This document shows positions 6,458 to 14,810 of a stretch of DNA of 59,579 bases, one piece after another (positions within the stretch are counted from its first letter, which is position 1; each line of letters starts with the position of its first letter). Under the pieces are notes generated by a model, which saw only the letters and a program-made list of their open reading frames with translations, ran no database searches and had not been told where the DNA came from. The translations under genes and the position numbers were made by a program. The stretch spans positions 1 through 59,579 of the forward strand of contig NZ_VOXD01000038.1 of NCBI RefSeq assembly GCF_008014675.1, read 5' to 3'. This stretch comes from Neolewinella aurantiaca (GTDB taxonomy: Bacteria > Bacteroidota > Bacteroidia > Chitinophagales > Saprospiraceae).

Positions 6458-8956
6458 TTAATACGGATCGACATCCACGACCACCCGAACCCCGGTCAGC
6501 CGTTCCGTTTTTCCGAGCTGAGTTACCGCTTTTTGTAAAATCCCCTTAACCCGGTTGAGTTCTTTCCCGTCCGGCTTCACACGGATAACCATCTCCTGAA
6601 GATAATAGGTCCGCAGGCGGGCGACGCTGGGCTCAAACGGCCCGTCGAGGGTATCACGGAGATGATGTTTCAGCCAACCGCCCATCAGTTTGGCGCCTTC
6701 CTCCACTATGGATCGTTTGGGGTGGCGCAGCTGCACGTGGATCATCTTCACGTAGGGCGGGAACCGGTGCTCGGCCCGGTGGCGGCTTTCGCGCCCGATG
6801 AAACGGTGGTAATCTTCGTCGATCACATCATGGATCACGGGATGGCCCTTCTCCATCGCCTGAATGATGACCTTACCCTGGCGGTGCTTCCGGCCGGCAC
6901 GGCCGGCCACCTGAACCATCAGCTGGAAGGCCCGCTCGTCGGCCCTGAAATCGGGGAAGCGCAGGAGTTGGTCGGCGTTGATGATGCCAACGAGGCCTAC
7001 TTTTTCGAAGTCCAGCCCTTTGGTCACCATCTGGGTACCCACCAGAATATCCAGCTCACCGAGCTCGAAGCGGCTGAGGAGTTCTCCGAGTGCGTTTTTG
7101 CCCCGGGTGGTATCAGCATCCATGCGGGCAAGGCGTGCGTCGGGGAGGAAAATTTTGAGTTCGTCCTCTATTTTTTCGGTTCCGGTTCCGCCGAGTTTCA
7201 TCTCCGGGCTTCCGCAGGCGGGGCATTGTTCGGGCGGAGTTGCGGCATAGCCGCAGCAGTGGCAGCGGAGGCGGTGCTGGTATTTGTGGTAGGTCAGGCT
7301 GACGTCGCAGTTGACACACTCGATGGTGTGGTCGCAGGTCGGGCAGAAGTAAACCGGGGCGAAGCCTCTCCGGTTCTGAAACAGAATGACCTGCTCGCCG
7401 CGCTCCAGGGTCGCTTTTATTTCGTTGATCAGGGTTGGGGTGAAGAAAGCGTGGCGTACGCCTTTTTCGTTTTCCTCGCGCAGGTCGGCCACCTCGATGG
7501 CGGGCATAGCGATGCCGCCGAAGCGTTGGGGCATGCTCACCAACCCGTACTTACCCCGCCGGGCGTTCTCCCAGCTTTCCAGACTCGGGGTCGCGGTACC
7601 GAGGATGGTCTTCGCGCCGTGGAGATGGGCCAGGTACACCGCAACGTCGCGGCCGTGGTAGCGGGGTGCAGGTTCTTGTTGCTTGTAACTGGAGTCGTGC
7701 TCTTCGTCGACTACTACGAGGTCAAGGTTCGTGAACGGCAGGAATAAAGCGGACCGCGGACCGACGACCGATAACTCTCCGGCCAGTACTGCTTTCCAGA
7801 TTTCTACCCGTTCCATATTGTTGAGGCGGGAGTGGTAGACGGCGATCTTATCGCCGAGTACGCGCTGGAGGCGCTTAACGATTTGTCCGGTCAGGGCGAT
7901 CTCGGGCAGCAGGTAGAGGACTTGCTTGCCCTGCCCCAGCACTGCCTGCATCAGCTCCAGGTAGACGCGGGTCTTTCCGCTTCCCGTAACCCCGTGTACG
8001 AGGACGGGTTTCCCGGCTTCATGAAAACCCTGCACCTGCGCCAGCGCCGTCACTTGCTGCTCGCTCAAATCGAATGCCTCGCCGGCCTCGCCTTCGGCAC
8101 CACTGATTCTGCTGACTTCGTGTTCGTAAAACTCGAAAATACCCTTTTTCACCATCGCTTTGATCACGGCGTCTGATGCTCCCGTTCGCTTCGTAAGGTC
8201 TACCCGGCGAATGAAGGGCTTGTCGCGCATCAGTTGCAGGTATTCCAGCAAAACGGCCGTTTGGCGCTCAGATTTGCTCACCAGCTCAAAGGCTCCAATC
8301 TGCTCTGCCTCGGTCGTGTAGGCGGGCGTAAAACGTACACATTTCAGCTTTTTGGGCTTGTATTTCAGTTGTAGTTCTTCCTTCAGGAAGATGATCCGTC
8401 GGTCGAGCAATCGCCGGATGACGGGATAAACGGTTTTTTTCTGGAGGATGTCGCGGACGTCCTTGAGCGAAAGCTCGTGTTGCAGCGTGAGCGCCTCCAC
8501 GATCATGTATTCCTGGTCGTCCATCTGCGTGGCGTCATCGCTGAAGAGCGGGCCGAGGGTGATGATGGTTTCGCTGGTGAGTTTGAGGTGGCTCGGCAGG
8601 CCGGCGGCCATCACTTCGCCGACGGTGCAGCAGTAATAACCGGCCATCCATTCCCACATTCTGAGTTGCGTCTCGGTAATGAGCGGCTCCAGATCGATGA
8701 CGCTCAGGATCGGTTTCACCTTATAACCGGGGTGCTTGCCGTGCAGCCTCCGTACAATTCCGGTATAGTGTTTATTGCGGCCAAACTGGACCTCTACCCG
8801 GATCCCGGTCTGCAACTGATTTACCATTTCCTCCGGCACGGAAAAAGTGTACGTCTGGCGTAACGCCAACGGCAGAACGATGTCGGCGTAGATGGTGCCG
8901 GAGGCGGGGGTATTGGTATTTTGGTCTATTGTTGGTTTGGTTGGTTGACGAATCAC
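6458..8956 (-). CDS. priA: Primosomal protein N' (replication restart helicase PriA)
   Basis: An 832-residue PriA, the helicase that recognises stalled forks and reloads the replicative helicase. Domains run N-terminal 3'-end-binding domain (about 22-115), winged helix, then a superfamily 2 helicase with Walker A GVTGSGKT (near 320) and DEEH (near 420). Two zinc-binding cysteine clusters follow (CPTC, CVNC, CHCC, CPAC; about 540-585), then the C-terminal domain. The start is GTG at 8956, since no ATG precedes the conserved DNA-binding domain. An exact copy of the 18-bp motif lies inside the gene (8031-8048), just N-terminal to Walker A, encoding ALAQVQ. The gene is divergent from the DUF4291 gene. 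Confidence 0.95.
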   Translation of the reverse strand: MIRQPTKPTIDQNTNTPASGTIYADIVLPLALRQTYTFSVPEEMVNQLQTGIRVEVQFGRNKHYTGIVRRLHGKHPGYKVKPILSVIDLEPLITETQLRMWEWMAGYYCCTVGEVMAAGLPSHLKLTSETIITLGPLFSDDATQMDDQEYMIVEALTLQHELSLKDVRDILQKKTVYPVIRRLLDRRIIFLKEELQLKYKPKKLKCVRFTPAYTTEAEQIGAFELVSKSERQTAVLLEYLQLMRDKPFIRRVDLTKRTGASDAVIKAMVKKGIFEFYEHEVSRISGAEGEAGEAFDLSEQQVTALAQVQGFHEAGKPVLVHGVTGSGKTRVYLELMQAVLGQGKQVLYLLPEIALTGQIVKRLQRVLGDKIAVYHSRLNNMERVEIWKAVLAGELSVVGPRSALFLPFTNLDLVVVDEEHDSSYKQQEPAPRYHGRDVAVYLAHLHGAKTILGTATPSLESWENARRGKYGLVSMPQRFGGIAMPAIEVADLREENEKGVRHAFFTPTLINEIKATLERGEQVILFQNRRGFAPVYFCPTCDHTIECVNCDVSLTYHKYQHRLRCHCCGYAATPPEQCPACGSPEMKLGGTGTEKIEDELKIFLPDARLARMDADTTRGKNALGELLSRFELGELDILVGTQMVTKGLDFEKVGLVGIINADQLLRFPDFRADERAFQLMVQVAGRAGRKHRQGKVIIQAMEKGHPVIHDVIDEDYHRFIGRESRHRAEHRFPPYVKMIHVQLRHPKRSIVEEGAKLMGGWLKHHLRDTLDGPFEPSVARLRTYYLQEMVIRVKPDGKELNRVKGILQKAVTQLGKTERLTGVRVVVDVDPY
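8031..8048 (+). repeat. 18-bp dispersed motif, exact copy inside priA (spacer CCA)
   Basis: Exact TGCACCTGCGNNNGCGCC within the coding sequence of priA, antisense to the gene. In the gene's frame it encodes ALAQVQ, nearly the same peptide (ALTQVQ) as the copy in the MbnP-like gene at 24739. Confidence 0.85.
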
Positions 8957-9043
8957 AAATGTAGGTAAGAAAGGTTTAGCTTACACCTTTTGTTTGAAGA
9001 GCAGAGCAAGGATTTTGCATGATCAGCAACCTTTCCGCTTCCG

Positions 9044-9061
9044 GGCGCGGCCGCAGGTGCA
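9044..9061 (-). repeat. 18-bp dispersed motif, exact copy (spacer GCC)
   Basis: Exact copy in minus orientation in the divergent gap between priA and the DUF4291 gene. The GCC spacer makes an internal GCGGCCGC palindrome. Confidence 0.85.
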
Positions 9062-9158
9062 GGGTGCGTTTTTTTGAGACGCCAGGCACGCCAGGAAGAC
9101 CGCCGCAACCTTCGGGAACGAATCCGGTGTTCTTCATCTAAATCCAACTTAACGTAGA

Positions 9159-10250
9159 ATGACACCTAAAGAGAGATTTACAATTGAATTTGAGAACCTG
9201 ATTGCCAGTCGCGATGACCAAAGAGCTTGGGATTTTCATAAAATAGACCCCAGTGGCCTGACCCAACTTGAACACCTGGAGTTTGCTCAGCAACTCTTTG
9301 AAGAACCCTGGCACGGGTTCCACAACGAGTTGGCCTACGAATTTCAACGTGCGGCCCACCCTGCTACCGCTAAATGGATGTTCGATCAGATAGTGAAGGG
9401 GGGGATACCAGAATTCGACTATAAGCCGATCTCACGGGTATTCACCTGGGCGCTGGCCGATATCGGCACAAATGAAGCCAGGAACTACCTCGAAATCCTT
9501 GCCGGAGGCGACGACGAAATTGTTGCGGGCTTTGCACGAAAACGACTTGATAGTTGGGAAGAAGAGCTGGCCCGCAAGGGGCGCAAAATTCCGGAAACGG
9601 GCTATCACAACTGGCGCATAAACATTGAGCCTTACGCCAATTATCAGGCGCGTGTTCCCGCCTCCGGCCGCTACATCCTGGCTTACCAGGCGGGGGATAA
9701 CGTCGTTTTGTACCAGGCTTATAAACCGGCCATTGCCGGCTATGCCGTGGAGCATCAGCAATTCGGAGGCTCCGCCTTCAGCTACAACCGGATGTCTTGG
9801 GTGAAGCCTAATTTCCTGTGGATGATGTACCGCTGCGGTTGGGCCGAGAAAGAGAACCAGGAGCGGGTGCTGGCGATATACATTAGCAAGAAAGACTGGG
9901 AAGAGGTGCTAAGCCAGGCGGTCTTCAGCTCTTACCAGGCTGATGTTTACGAAACGGAAACTGACTGGAAAGCCCGTTTATCCAGCAGCGAAGTTCGTTT
10001 GCAGTGGGACCCGGACCATGATCCCTACGGCGGCAAACTCGAGAGAAAGGCCATTCAGATTGGGATGAAAGGAGCTATTTTGCACCGGTTTGGCACCGAA
10101 ATGATCCAAAAAATCGTGGATGTGACACCTTTTGTGACAACCCAAAAGCTATACGTTGACCGGCGCGACCTGGCGAACCTTGAAGTTCCTATAGAAACGG
10201 TGTACGAAGCGATGAACAAGGATATTCTCCCGGGCATTGGCCTTACCTAA
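9159..10250 (+). CDS. DUF4291 protein with an N-terminal helical-repeat region
   Basis: A 363-residue cytosolic protein. Residues from about 165 to the end match DUF4291: VLYQAYKPAIAGYAVE, then NRMSWVKPNFLWMMYRCGW, then QERVLAI, and C-terminal GMKGAILHRF. Stand-alone DUF4291 proteins are usually about 200 residues. Here roughly 135 extra residues precede it, alpha-helical and spaced like short HEAT-type repeats (AKWMFDQIV, ARNYLEILAGG). The activity of DUF4291 is not established to my knowledge. The start at 9159 follows a short leader; folA lies downstream with its own promoter box. Confidence 0.75.
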   Translation: MTPKERFTIEFENLIASRDDQRAWDFHKIDPSGLTQLEHLEFAQQLFEEPWHGFHNELAYEFQRAAHPATAKWMFDQIVKGGIPEFDYKPISRVFTWALADIGTNEARNYLEILAGGDDEIVAGFARKRLDSWEEELARKGRKIPETGYHNWRINIEPYANYQARVPASGRYILAYQAGDNVVLYQAYKPAIAGYAVEHQQFGGSAFSYNRMSWVKPNFLWMMYRCGWAEKENQERVLAIYISKKDWEEVLSQAVFSSYQADVYETETDWKARLSSSEVRLQWDPDHDPYGGKLERKAIQIGMKGAILHRFGTEMIQKIVDVTPFVTTQKLYVDRRDLANLEVPIETVYEAMNKDILPGIGLT

Positions 10251-10313
10251 AGGCAAATGAACGAAACCAAAAAAGTGCTAACCGCAGCAGCTCAATCAAG
10301 AATTGAGAATACC

Positions 10314-10321
10314 TACCTTTG
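10314..10321 (+). promoter_or_regulatory. TAnnTTTG promoter box of folA, four bases before ATG
   Basis: TACCTTTG matches the Bacteroidota -7 consensus exactly and ends four bases before the folA ATG at 10326. If it is used, transcription would begin at or next to the start codon, giving a leaderless or nearly leaderless mRNA. Confidence 0.5.
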
Positions 10322-10325
10322 CCCC

Positions 10326-10823
10326 ATGAAACTATCCGCCATAGTAGCTACCGACCGCAAAGGCACCATCGGGAAGGACGGCCAAATCCCCTGGTACTTA
10401 CCCGCTGACCTAAAATTCTTCAAACGAACGACGCTCGGCCACCCCGTAATTATGGGCCGCAAGACCTTCGTCAGCATTGGCCGGCCCTTACCTAAGCGTA
10501 CCAACATCGTGCTCACCCGCGACGCTTTTTTCTCCGCCACCGGTGTGGTCGTTGAGCACAGCCTGCAGGGCGCTCTGGCCCACCCTTCCGTTACTGAGGC
10601 TGAAACCGCCTTCATCATCGGTGGCGGCGAACTCTACAAGCAAAGTCTTGATCTGGTCTCCACCGTTTACCTCACCATTGTCGACGCCGAAATCGAAGGC
10701 GGAGACGCCTTCTTCCCTAAACTCGATCCCACAGAATGGCGCGAAGTATGGAGCGAAGGCCACCGCCCGGAGGGCAAGAACGAACTGGCCTACCGCTTTT
10801 CCCGCTGGGAGAGGAGGTTGTGA
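10326..10823 (+). CDS. folA: Dihydrofolate reductase
   Basis: A 165-residue type I dihydrofolate reductase that makes tetrahydrofolate with NADPH. Visible landmarks are MKLSAIVATDRKGTIGKDG at the start, IPWYLPADLKFFK (substrate pocket; the usual Trp and Asp are present), HPVIMGRKTFVSIGRPLP (NADPH binding) and FIIGGGELYKQ. Length is normal. The start at 10326 is chosen over an upstream in-frame ATG at 10257 because family proteins begin at MKLSAIVA and a promoter box lies just before it. No thyA lies next to it in this window. Confidence 0.95.
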   Translation: MKLSAIVATDRKGTIGKDGQIPWYLPADLKFFKRTTLGHPVIMGRKTFVSIGRPLPKRTNIVLTRDAFFSATGVVVEHSLQGALAHPSVTEAETAFIIGGGELYKQSLDLVSTVYLTIVDAEIEGGDAFFPKLDPTEWREVWSEGHRPEGKNELAYRFSRWERRL

Positions 10824-11043
10824 GTAGCGGGTAGAATGTAGTACTGACGCTGGCCCCCACTCATTCCGCTACGCTCATTCGTCTTCGGACAAGTAAACGC
10901 GGTGAGCGGTGCTTGCGGCAGCACTACCCACTATCAATCTTCCCACTATAACTGATGAGCAAGCACAGCGCCGCGAACGGTAACGGCGGTAGCACTACCC
11001 ACTACTTTCTACCCACTACCAACCGCCTAACTACCAAATTAAC

Positions 11044-11051
11044 TATTTTTG
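11044..11051 (+). promoter_or_regulatory. TAnnTTTG promoter box of porV
   Basis: TATTTTTG matches the -7 consensus; the predicted leader to the porV ATG at 11211 is about 150 nt. Confidence 0.45.
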
Positions 11052-11071
11052 CGCCATCATAAGTCACCCCC

Positions 11072-11195
11072 CCGAAAATAAGCACAAGCAACCAACCGTT
11101 AAAAAAGCCTTAACGCGCACCAAGGCGCGCAATACAACGATTTAACTACGCGCCACCGATTGACAATTCTCCCCCCCCGGTGCGCATATTTTCGG
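11072..11195 (+). promoter_or_regulatory. Structured 5' leader of porV with two C-tracts
   Basis: Two nested complementary pairs lie in the leader: CCGAAAATA (11072-11080) with TATTTTCGG (11187-11195), and GCGCACC (11115-11121) with GGTGCGC (11179-11185). Both 3' arms are nearly contiguous. Runs of seven C's (about 11067-11073) and eight C's (11171-11178) lie beside the arms. The pairings are seen in the sequence; a regulatory role is inferred. Confidence 0.4.
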
Positions 11196-11210
11196 AAATC
11201 AAAAGCTAAC

Positions 11211-12419
11211 ATGCAACGAATCTTACGTAACTCTTTGAGTATCCTGGCCATCTGCTGCCTCACATTTTCGCTGAACGCTCAGCAGTGTATTGACGACCCT
11301 GAACTCGGAGTAATATCACCCGACGGTTCTCCCTGCGTAAATACAGTGATCTCCGCCGTTCCCTTCCTGCGCATCAACCCGGATGCTCGCGGCGGTGCGA
11401 TGGGCGACGCCGGCGTGGCCCTCTCCGGAGACGCCAACTCACTGCACTACAACGCCAGCCGCCTGGCTTTCGCCCCGGAGGAAGCTGCCTTCGGCGCTAC
11501 CTACACGCCCTGGCTCCAGGCGCTGGGCCTGAACGATGTTTACCTCGCCTACATCGGAGGTTACAAAAAACTTGACGAGTTTCAGGCCGTCGGAGCCTCC
11601 CTTCGTTACTTTAGCCTGGGCGACATCCAGTTTACGGACGTGAACGGCCTGAGCACCGGTACCGGTAAGCCCAACGAATTCGAATTCGCCCTGGCCTACA
11701 CCCGTAAGCTGAGCGACCGGTTCAGCGCCAGCCTTACCGGTAAGTACATCAACTCCAACCTGGCCAGCGGCCAGGAAGTGAGCGGAAAGGTACTGGAAGC
11801 CGGCCAGGCCTTCGCCGCCGACCTCGGTTTTACTTACCGTAACGACAACATCCGCTCCAGCGGTGGAAGACGTAACAAATTCGCCATCGGAGCAGCAATT
11901 ACCAACATCGGCTCCAAGATCACCTACACCAAAGACACCGTGCGTGACTTCCTCCCTGCCAACCTCGCTGTTGGTGCCGCGTACACTTTTGATCTTGACG
12001 CTTATAACGAAATCACAGTAACGGCGGAGACCAACAAACTTCTGGTACCAACTGGTTGTGACGGCACGGACGTTTTTTGCGACCAGGACGCCATTGACGA
12101 CCAAAGCCCGATTTCCGGTATCTTCAGCAGCTTCAGCGATGCCCCCCAGGGTTTTGGCGAGGAACTGCGCGAGTTCACCTACAGCGTTGGTGTTGAATAC
12201 CTCTACGACAAGCAGTTTGCCGTACGTGCCGGTTACTTCAGCGAGCATAGCACAAAGGGCGGAAGAAAATACCTCACCGCCGGTCTGGGCCTGAAATACA
12301 ACATCTTCGGCCTTAATTTCAGCTATCTGGTTCCTACTTCCAGCCAGCGTAACCCGCTGGACAACACGCTTCGCTTTAGCCTCCTGTTCGACTTCGGAGC
12401 TACCGCCGACGCCAGATAA
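11211..12419 (+). CDS. porV: Type IX secretion outer-membrane protein PorV
   Basis: A 402-residue outer-membrane beta-barrel of the PorV (LptO) family. PorV collects T9SS cargo from the SprA translocon and passes it to PorU for sorting-domain removal. The signal peptide covers about residues 1-22 (cleaved near LNAQ). The family signature AVPFLRINPDARGGAMGDAG follows at about 45-65, with alternating beta-strand pattern to the end. The start at 11211 gives a normal signal peptide; the open frame upstream is unconserved. In many relatives porU precedes porV; here folA does. The three T9SS cargo proteins in this window (4214, 15707, 57636) need this machinery. Confidence 0.9.
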   Translation: MQRILRNSLSILAICCLTFSLNAQQCIDDPELGVISPDGSPCVNTVISAVPFLRINPDARGGAMGDAGVALSGDANSLHYNASRLAFAPEEAAFGATYTPWLQALGLNDVYLAYIGGYKKLDEFQAVGASLRYFSLGDIQFTDVNGLSTGTGKPNEFEFALAYTRKLSDRFSASLTGKYINSNLASGQEVSGKVLEAGQAFAADLGFTYRNDNIRSSGGRRNKFAIGAAITNIGSKITYTKDTVRDFLPANLAVGAAYTFDLDAYNEITVTAETNKLLVPTGCDGTDVFCDQDAIDDQSPISGIFSSFSDAPQGFGEELREFTYSVGVEYLYDKQFAVRAGYFSEHSTKGGRKYLTAGLGLKYNIFGLNFSYLVPTSSQRNPLDNTLRFSLLFDFGATADAR

Positions 12420-12769
12420 ACCGCTAGCCTGCTATGCTCTGGCGACTGCACAGTCGTTGCCCCACGTTGTAGTATTCGTGGTCGTTTCACTGCGCACTAG
12501 CCGGGAGCGAGATCAGTTCGCCCGGTGAACTGAAAGAATAAAATTCCTTGTTCCCTTAACAATTTTAACAGAGCATATCCCGTATATTGCAGGAACAACC
12601 AATTGCACGTTGGTTTTTTAAGATTTTTTATAACTGGGGTTTAGTTCAGGAGAGGTGCCGCGCTTGCGTGGTGCCTCTCTTTCGTTTGCAGAAAGGGTGA
12701 AGTAGCTCGTTCTGTTTTCCGTAACCAATAACCCCAACTTTTCCTACATTGCAGGAACTCAGCTAGTAC
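12420..12769. other. Intergenic region with one strong stem-loop
   Basis: 350 bp between porV and the DUF1015 gene. Apart from the stem-loop at 12650 and an AT-rich tract around 12615-12632, no gene or motif copy is seen. Confidence 0.5.
12650..12685 (+). terminator. Stem-loop, probable terminator
   Basis: A 13-bp stem with three G-U pairs (GAGAGGTGCCGCG / CGTGGTGCCTCTC) closes a CTTG tetraloop and is followed by TTTCGTTT. The weak T-tract leaves room for a different RNA role. It lies 230 bp after porV. Confidence 0.5.
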
Positions 12770-13843
12770 ATGACAATTAAGTTATACCCTTTCCCCTCCT
12801 TTCTGCATCCGGCGTTTGGCAATTCTGTTTCCGTGCTACCGCTCACCCGCGATGGTGTACGACTGGTCCCCTCCGGCGAGTTGGTGCCCACGGAGGAAGC
12901 GTCTTTTGCTGAACTAACGATCCGTACCGGCCATAACCAACAACAAGCCCGTGGCATATGTGGTCTCGTTGCAGCCTCCGCGTTTCTGGACGGTACCGTG
13001 CACCCGCACGAAAAGACCCTGCTCGCGCGCTTACAACGCCAGGAAGCAACCGTACTCGCCGATGGCGGAGCGCTCGGCAAACCCGTTTTGCTGACGGCTC
13101 CCAACCTGAACGAATGGTGGCAGAAAGTAGACTCCGATTACCACCTCTCCGACAAGAAGGTGATCTATAACGGACAAAACAACGATTACCAACTTCGCAC
13201 TTTCCAACCAAAGTCTGAGGCGGGAACTGCGCCCCTCAGTCTCGACTTTGCCGGCCCCCTGGTCATTGCCGATGGTCACCACCGGGCGGAGACCCACGCC
13301 CGGCTTTCCTCCAAAGGTGAGCGTGTCTGCGACTTCATTCCCGTTTGCATCATAGGGGGCAACGAACTGACCATCGGTGCCTTTACCCGTGTTGTCGACT
13401 ACGAACGACCACTTCCCGAATTACTGTCCGGGTTACGTGAGTTTTTCAGCTACGAAGCGGTAGAATCACCGCTGGCCCCCACCCAAGCCGGTGAGTGGTT
13501 GATGGTCTTTGAAGGCTCGTACTACCGTCTCCTCCGAAAAGCCGACAACGATAAAAGCATCGATTCCGAATGGCTCGACCATACCGTACTGCCCCGCACT
13601 TTCGGCATCGAGGACACCAGAACCGATGCGCGCATCGTATTCGAACCAACCCCGGACCCGCAGGATGGCATTCTGCAGTTTCCTTCCGAAGCCGGAAAGG
13701 TGTACCTGTGTGGCTTTCCGCTGCCGGTCGATTCGTTTTTCGCTGAGGTGAAAGCAGGCCACTGCCTGCCTCCCAAAAGCACCCGCTTTGAACCCCGCGT
13801 CCCGAGCGGATTGGTGGTCTGGCAGCCCCAACGGACCTCGTAA
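12770..13843 (+). CDS. DUF1015 family protein
   Basis: A 357-residue cytosolic protein of the DUF1015 family, widespread in bacteria and often near amino-acid or NAD-dependent metabolism genes; its reaction is not known. Diagnostic stretches are IADGHHRAETH (near residue 165), typical of the ADGHHR family motif, and the C-terminal LPPKSTRFEPRVPSGLVV. It is somewhat shorter than the usual 400 or so residues, with the loss mostly in the middle. It is convergent with the hydroxylase gene at 13888; an exact motif copy lies in the 44-bp gap. Confidence 0.85.
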   Translation: MTIKLYPFPSFLHPAFGNSVSVLPLTRDGVRLVPSGELVPTEEASFAELTIRTGHNQQQARGICGLVAASAFLDGTVHPHEKTLLARLQRQEATVLADGGALGKPVLLTAPNLNEWWQKVDSDYHLSDKKVIYNGQNNDYQLRTFQPKSEAGTAPLSLDFAGPLVIADGHHRAETHARLSSKGERVCDFIPVCIIGGNELTIGAFTRVVDYERPLPELLSGLREFFSYEAVESPLAPTQAGEWLMVFEGSYYRLLRKADNDKSIDSEWLDHTVLPRTFGIEDTRTDARIVFEPTPDPQDGILQFPSEAGKVYLCGFPLPVDSFFAEVKAGHCLPPKSTRFEPRVPSGLVVWQPQRTS

Positions 13844-13850
13844 CCTTCCT

Positions 13851-13868
13851 TGCACCTGCGGCCGCGCC
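13851..13868 (+). repeat. 18-bp dispersed motif, exact copy (spacer GCC)
   Basis: Exact copy, eight bases after the DUF1015 stop and 20 bases before the end of the convergent hydroxylase gene, where a shared terminator would be expected. It contains GCGGCCGC. Confidence 0.85.
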
Positions 13869-13887
13869 CGAATGCGGTTTCTGTGAC

Positions 13888-14727
13888 CTATAATTTTTCC
13901 TCAGTATCGTACTTCAGGGTTTCGCGCTTCACGAACGGTACTTTGAGCATATGCCCGATGTCGGAATGATCGGCAAGGTCCATGTGCGTGTCTACTCCGT
14001 AAATAAGTTTGGTATTGTCTACCTCGGAGTAAGTCCCGAAGATGCGGTCCCAAAAACTGAAGATGTTACCAAAATTAGTGTCCGTGTACGGCATCCGGTA
14101 ATGGTGATGCACCCGGTGCATGTCTGGCGTAACCAGAACCGGTGACAACACCTTATTGATCCATTTGGGCACCACTATGTTGGCGTGGTTGAACTGAGAC
14201 AGTACAACGCTCAGACTCTGGTACAGAAATACCAACCAGATCGGTGCACCAACAATCAGAACCGCAGCGGTGGTGAAAATAAAGCGGATTACGCTTTCTC
14301 CCGGATGATGGCGATTGGCACTCGTGGTATCGATATGTTGATCGGTATGGTGGATAAGGTGGAAACGCCACAGCACCGGAATGCGGTGCTCGGTCCAGTG
14401 CGCAGCATAAGCCCCGATGAGATCGAGCAGCGGCAGCCCAAGTACCAGTACCGCCCATACCGGCAGATTCAGCCATTGCAGCAATCCGAAATCGGCCGCC
14501 ACGACCCATTCGCTCGTACGCACAAGGATGAACGCAAGAATGAAATTGACGATGATGGTGGTGAGGGTAAAGAAGAAATTGATGCCGGCGTGCTTCCACT
14601 TCCCGTACGTATTGGCGAACAGCGGAACCGCGCTTTCGATCAGCCAGAAAATGGTGATTCCGCCGACCAGAATGAGGCTCCGGTGGGAAGACGGAATGGT
14701 TGTAAAGTAGTCTACGATTGTTTGCAT
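13888..14727 (-). CDS. Sterol desaturase/fatty-acid hydroxylase superfamily membrane enzyme
   Basis: A 279-residue integral membrane di-iron enzyme of the fatty-acid hydroxylase superfamily. Three membrane-spanning stretches come first, followed by the histidine boxes HWTEH, HLIHHTD and NRHHP (about 125-155). A last box, HRVHHHY, follows further on (about 215-222). These eight or more histidines bind the two irons that activate oxygen. Substrate is unknown; lipids or carotenoids are usual. The start at 14727 (MQTIVDYF) is preferred over a leader from 14766 that lies in the repeat-like promoter region. It is divergent from the ion-channel gene across a near-perfect palindrome. Confidence 0.85.
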   Translation of the reverse strand: MQTIVDYFTTIPSSHRSLILVGGITIFWLIESAVPLFANTYGKWKHAGINFFFTLTTIIVNFILAFILVRTSEWVVAADFGLLQWLNLPVWAVLVLGLPLLDLIGAYAAHWTEHRIPVLWRFHLIHHTDQHIDTTSANRHHPGESVIRFIFTTAAVLIVGAPIWLVFLYQSLSVVLSQFNHANIVVPKWINKVLSPVLVTPDMHRVHHHYRMPYTDTNFGNIFSFWDRIFGTYSEVDNTKLIYGVDTHMDLADHSDIGHMLKVPFVKRETLKYDTEEKL

Positions 14728-14744
14728 GATGGTTGTAAGGTACA

Positions 14745-14768
14745 AGTTGCAGCTTATAAGTTGCAACT
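14745..14768. promoter_or_regulatory. 24-bp near-palindrome between divergent genes
   Basis: AGTTGCAG-CTTATAAG-TTGCAACT is palindromic except for one base pair. It lies midway between the divergent hydroxylase and ion-channel genes, an ordinary position for an operator serving both. Nearby words (CTGTAACTTGCA, TCTGTAACATG) repeat parts of it, so it could instead belong to a low-complexity array. Confidence 0.35.
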
Positions 14769-14810
14769 ACTCAGCCCGCAACCTGTAACTTGCATCCTGA
14801 AATCTGTAAC

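Larger units (their letters stand above)
10824..11210. other. Intergenic region with short repeated words and the porV leader
   Basis: 387 bp. The first part carries a 14-bp direct repeat AGCACTACCCACTA (10920-10933 and 10991-11004) plus a related inverted word (GGGTAGAATGTAGTA, about 10830-10845). The second part is the porV promoter and a structured leader, annotated separately. No gene is visible. Confidence 0.6.

Noticed and set aside
6662..7747. 361-codon plus-strand frame opposite priA
   Set aside because: Antisense shadow of a clear PriA.
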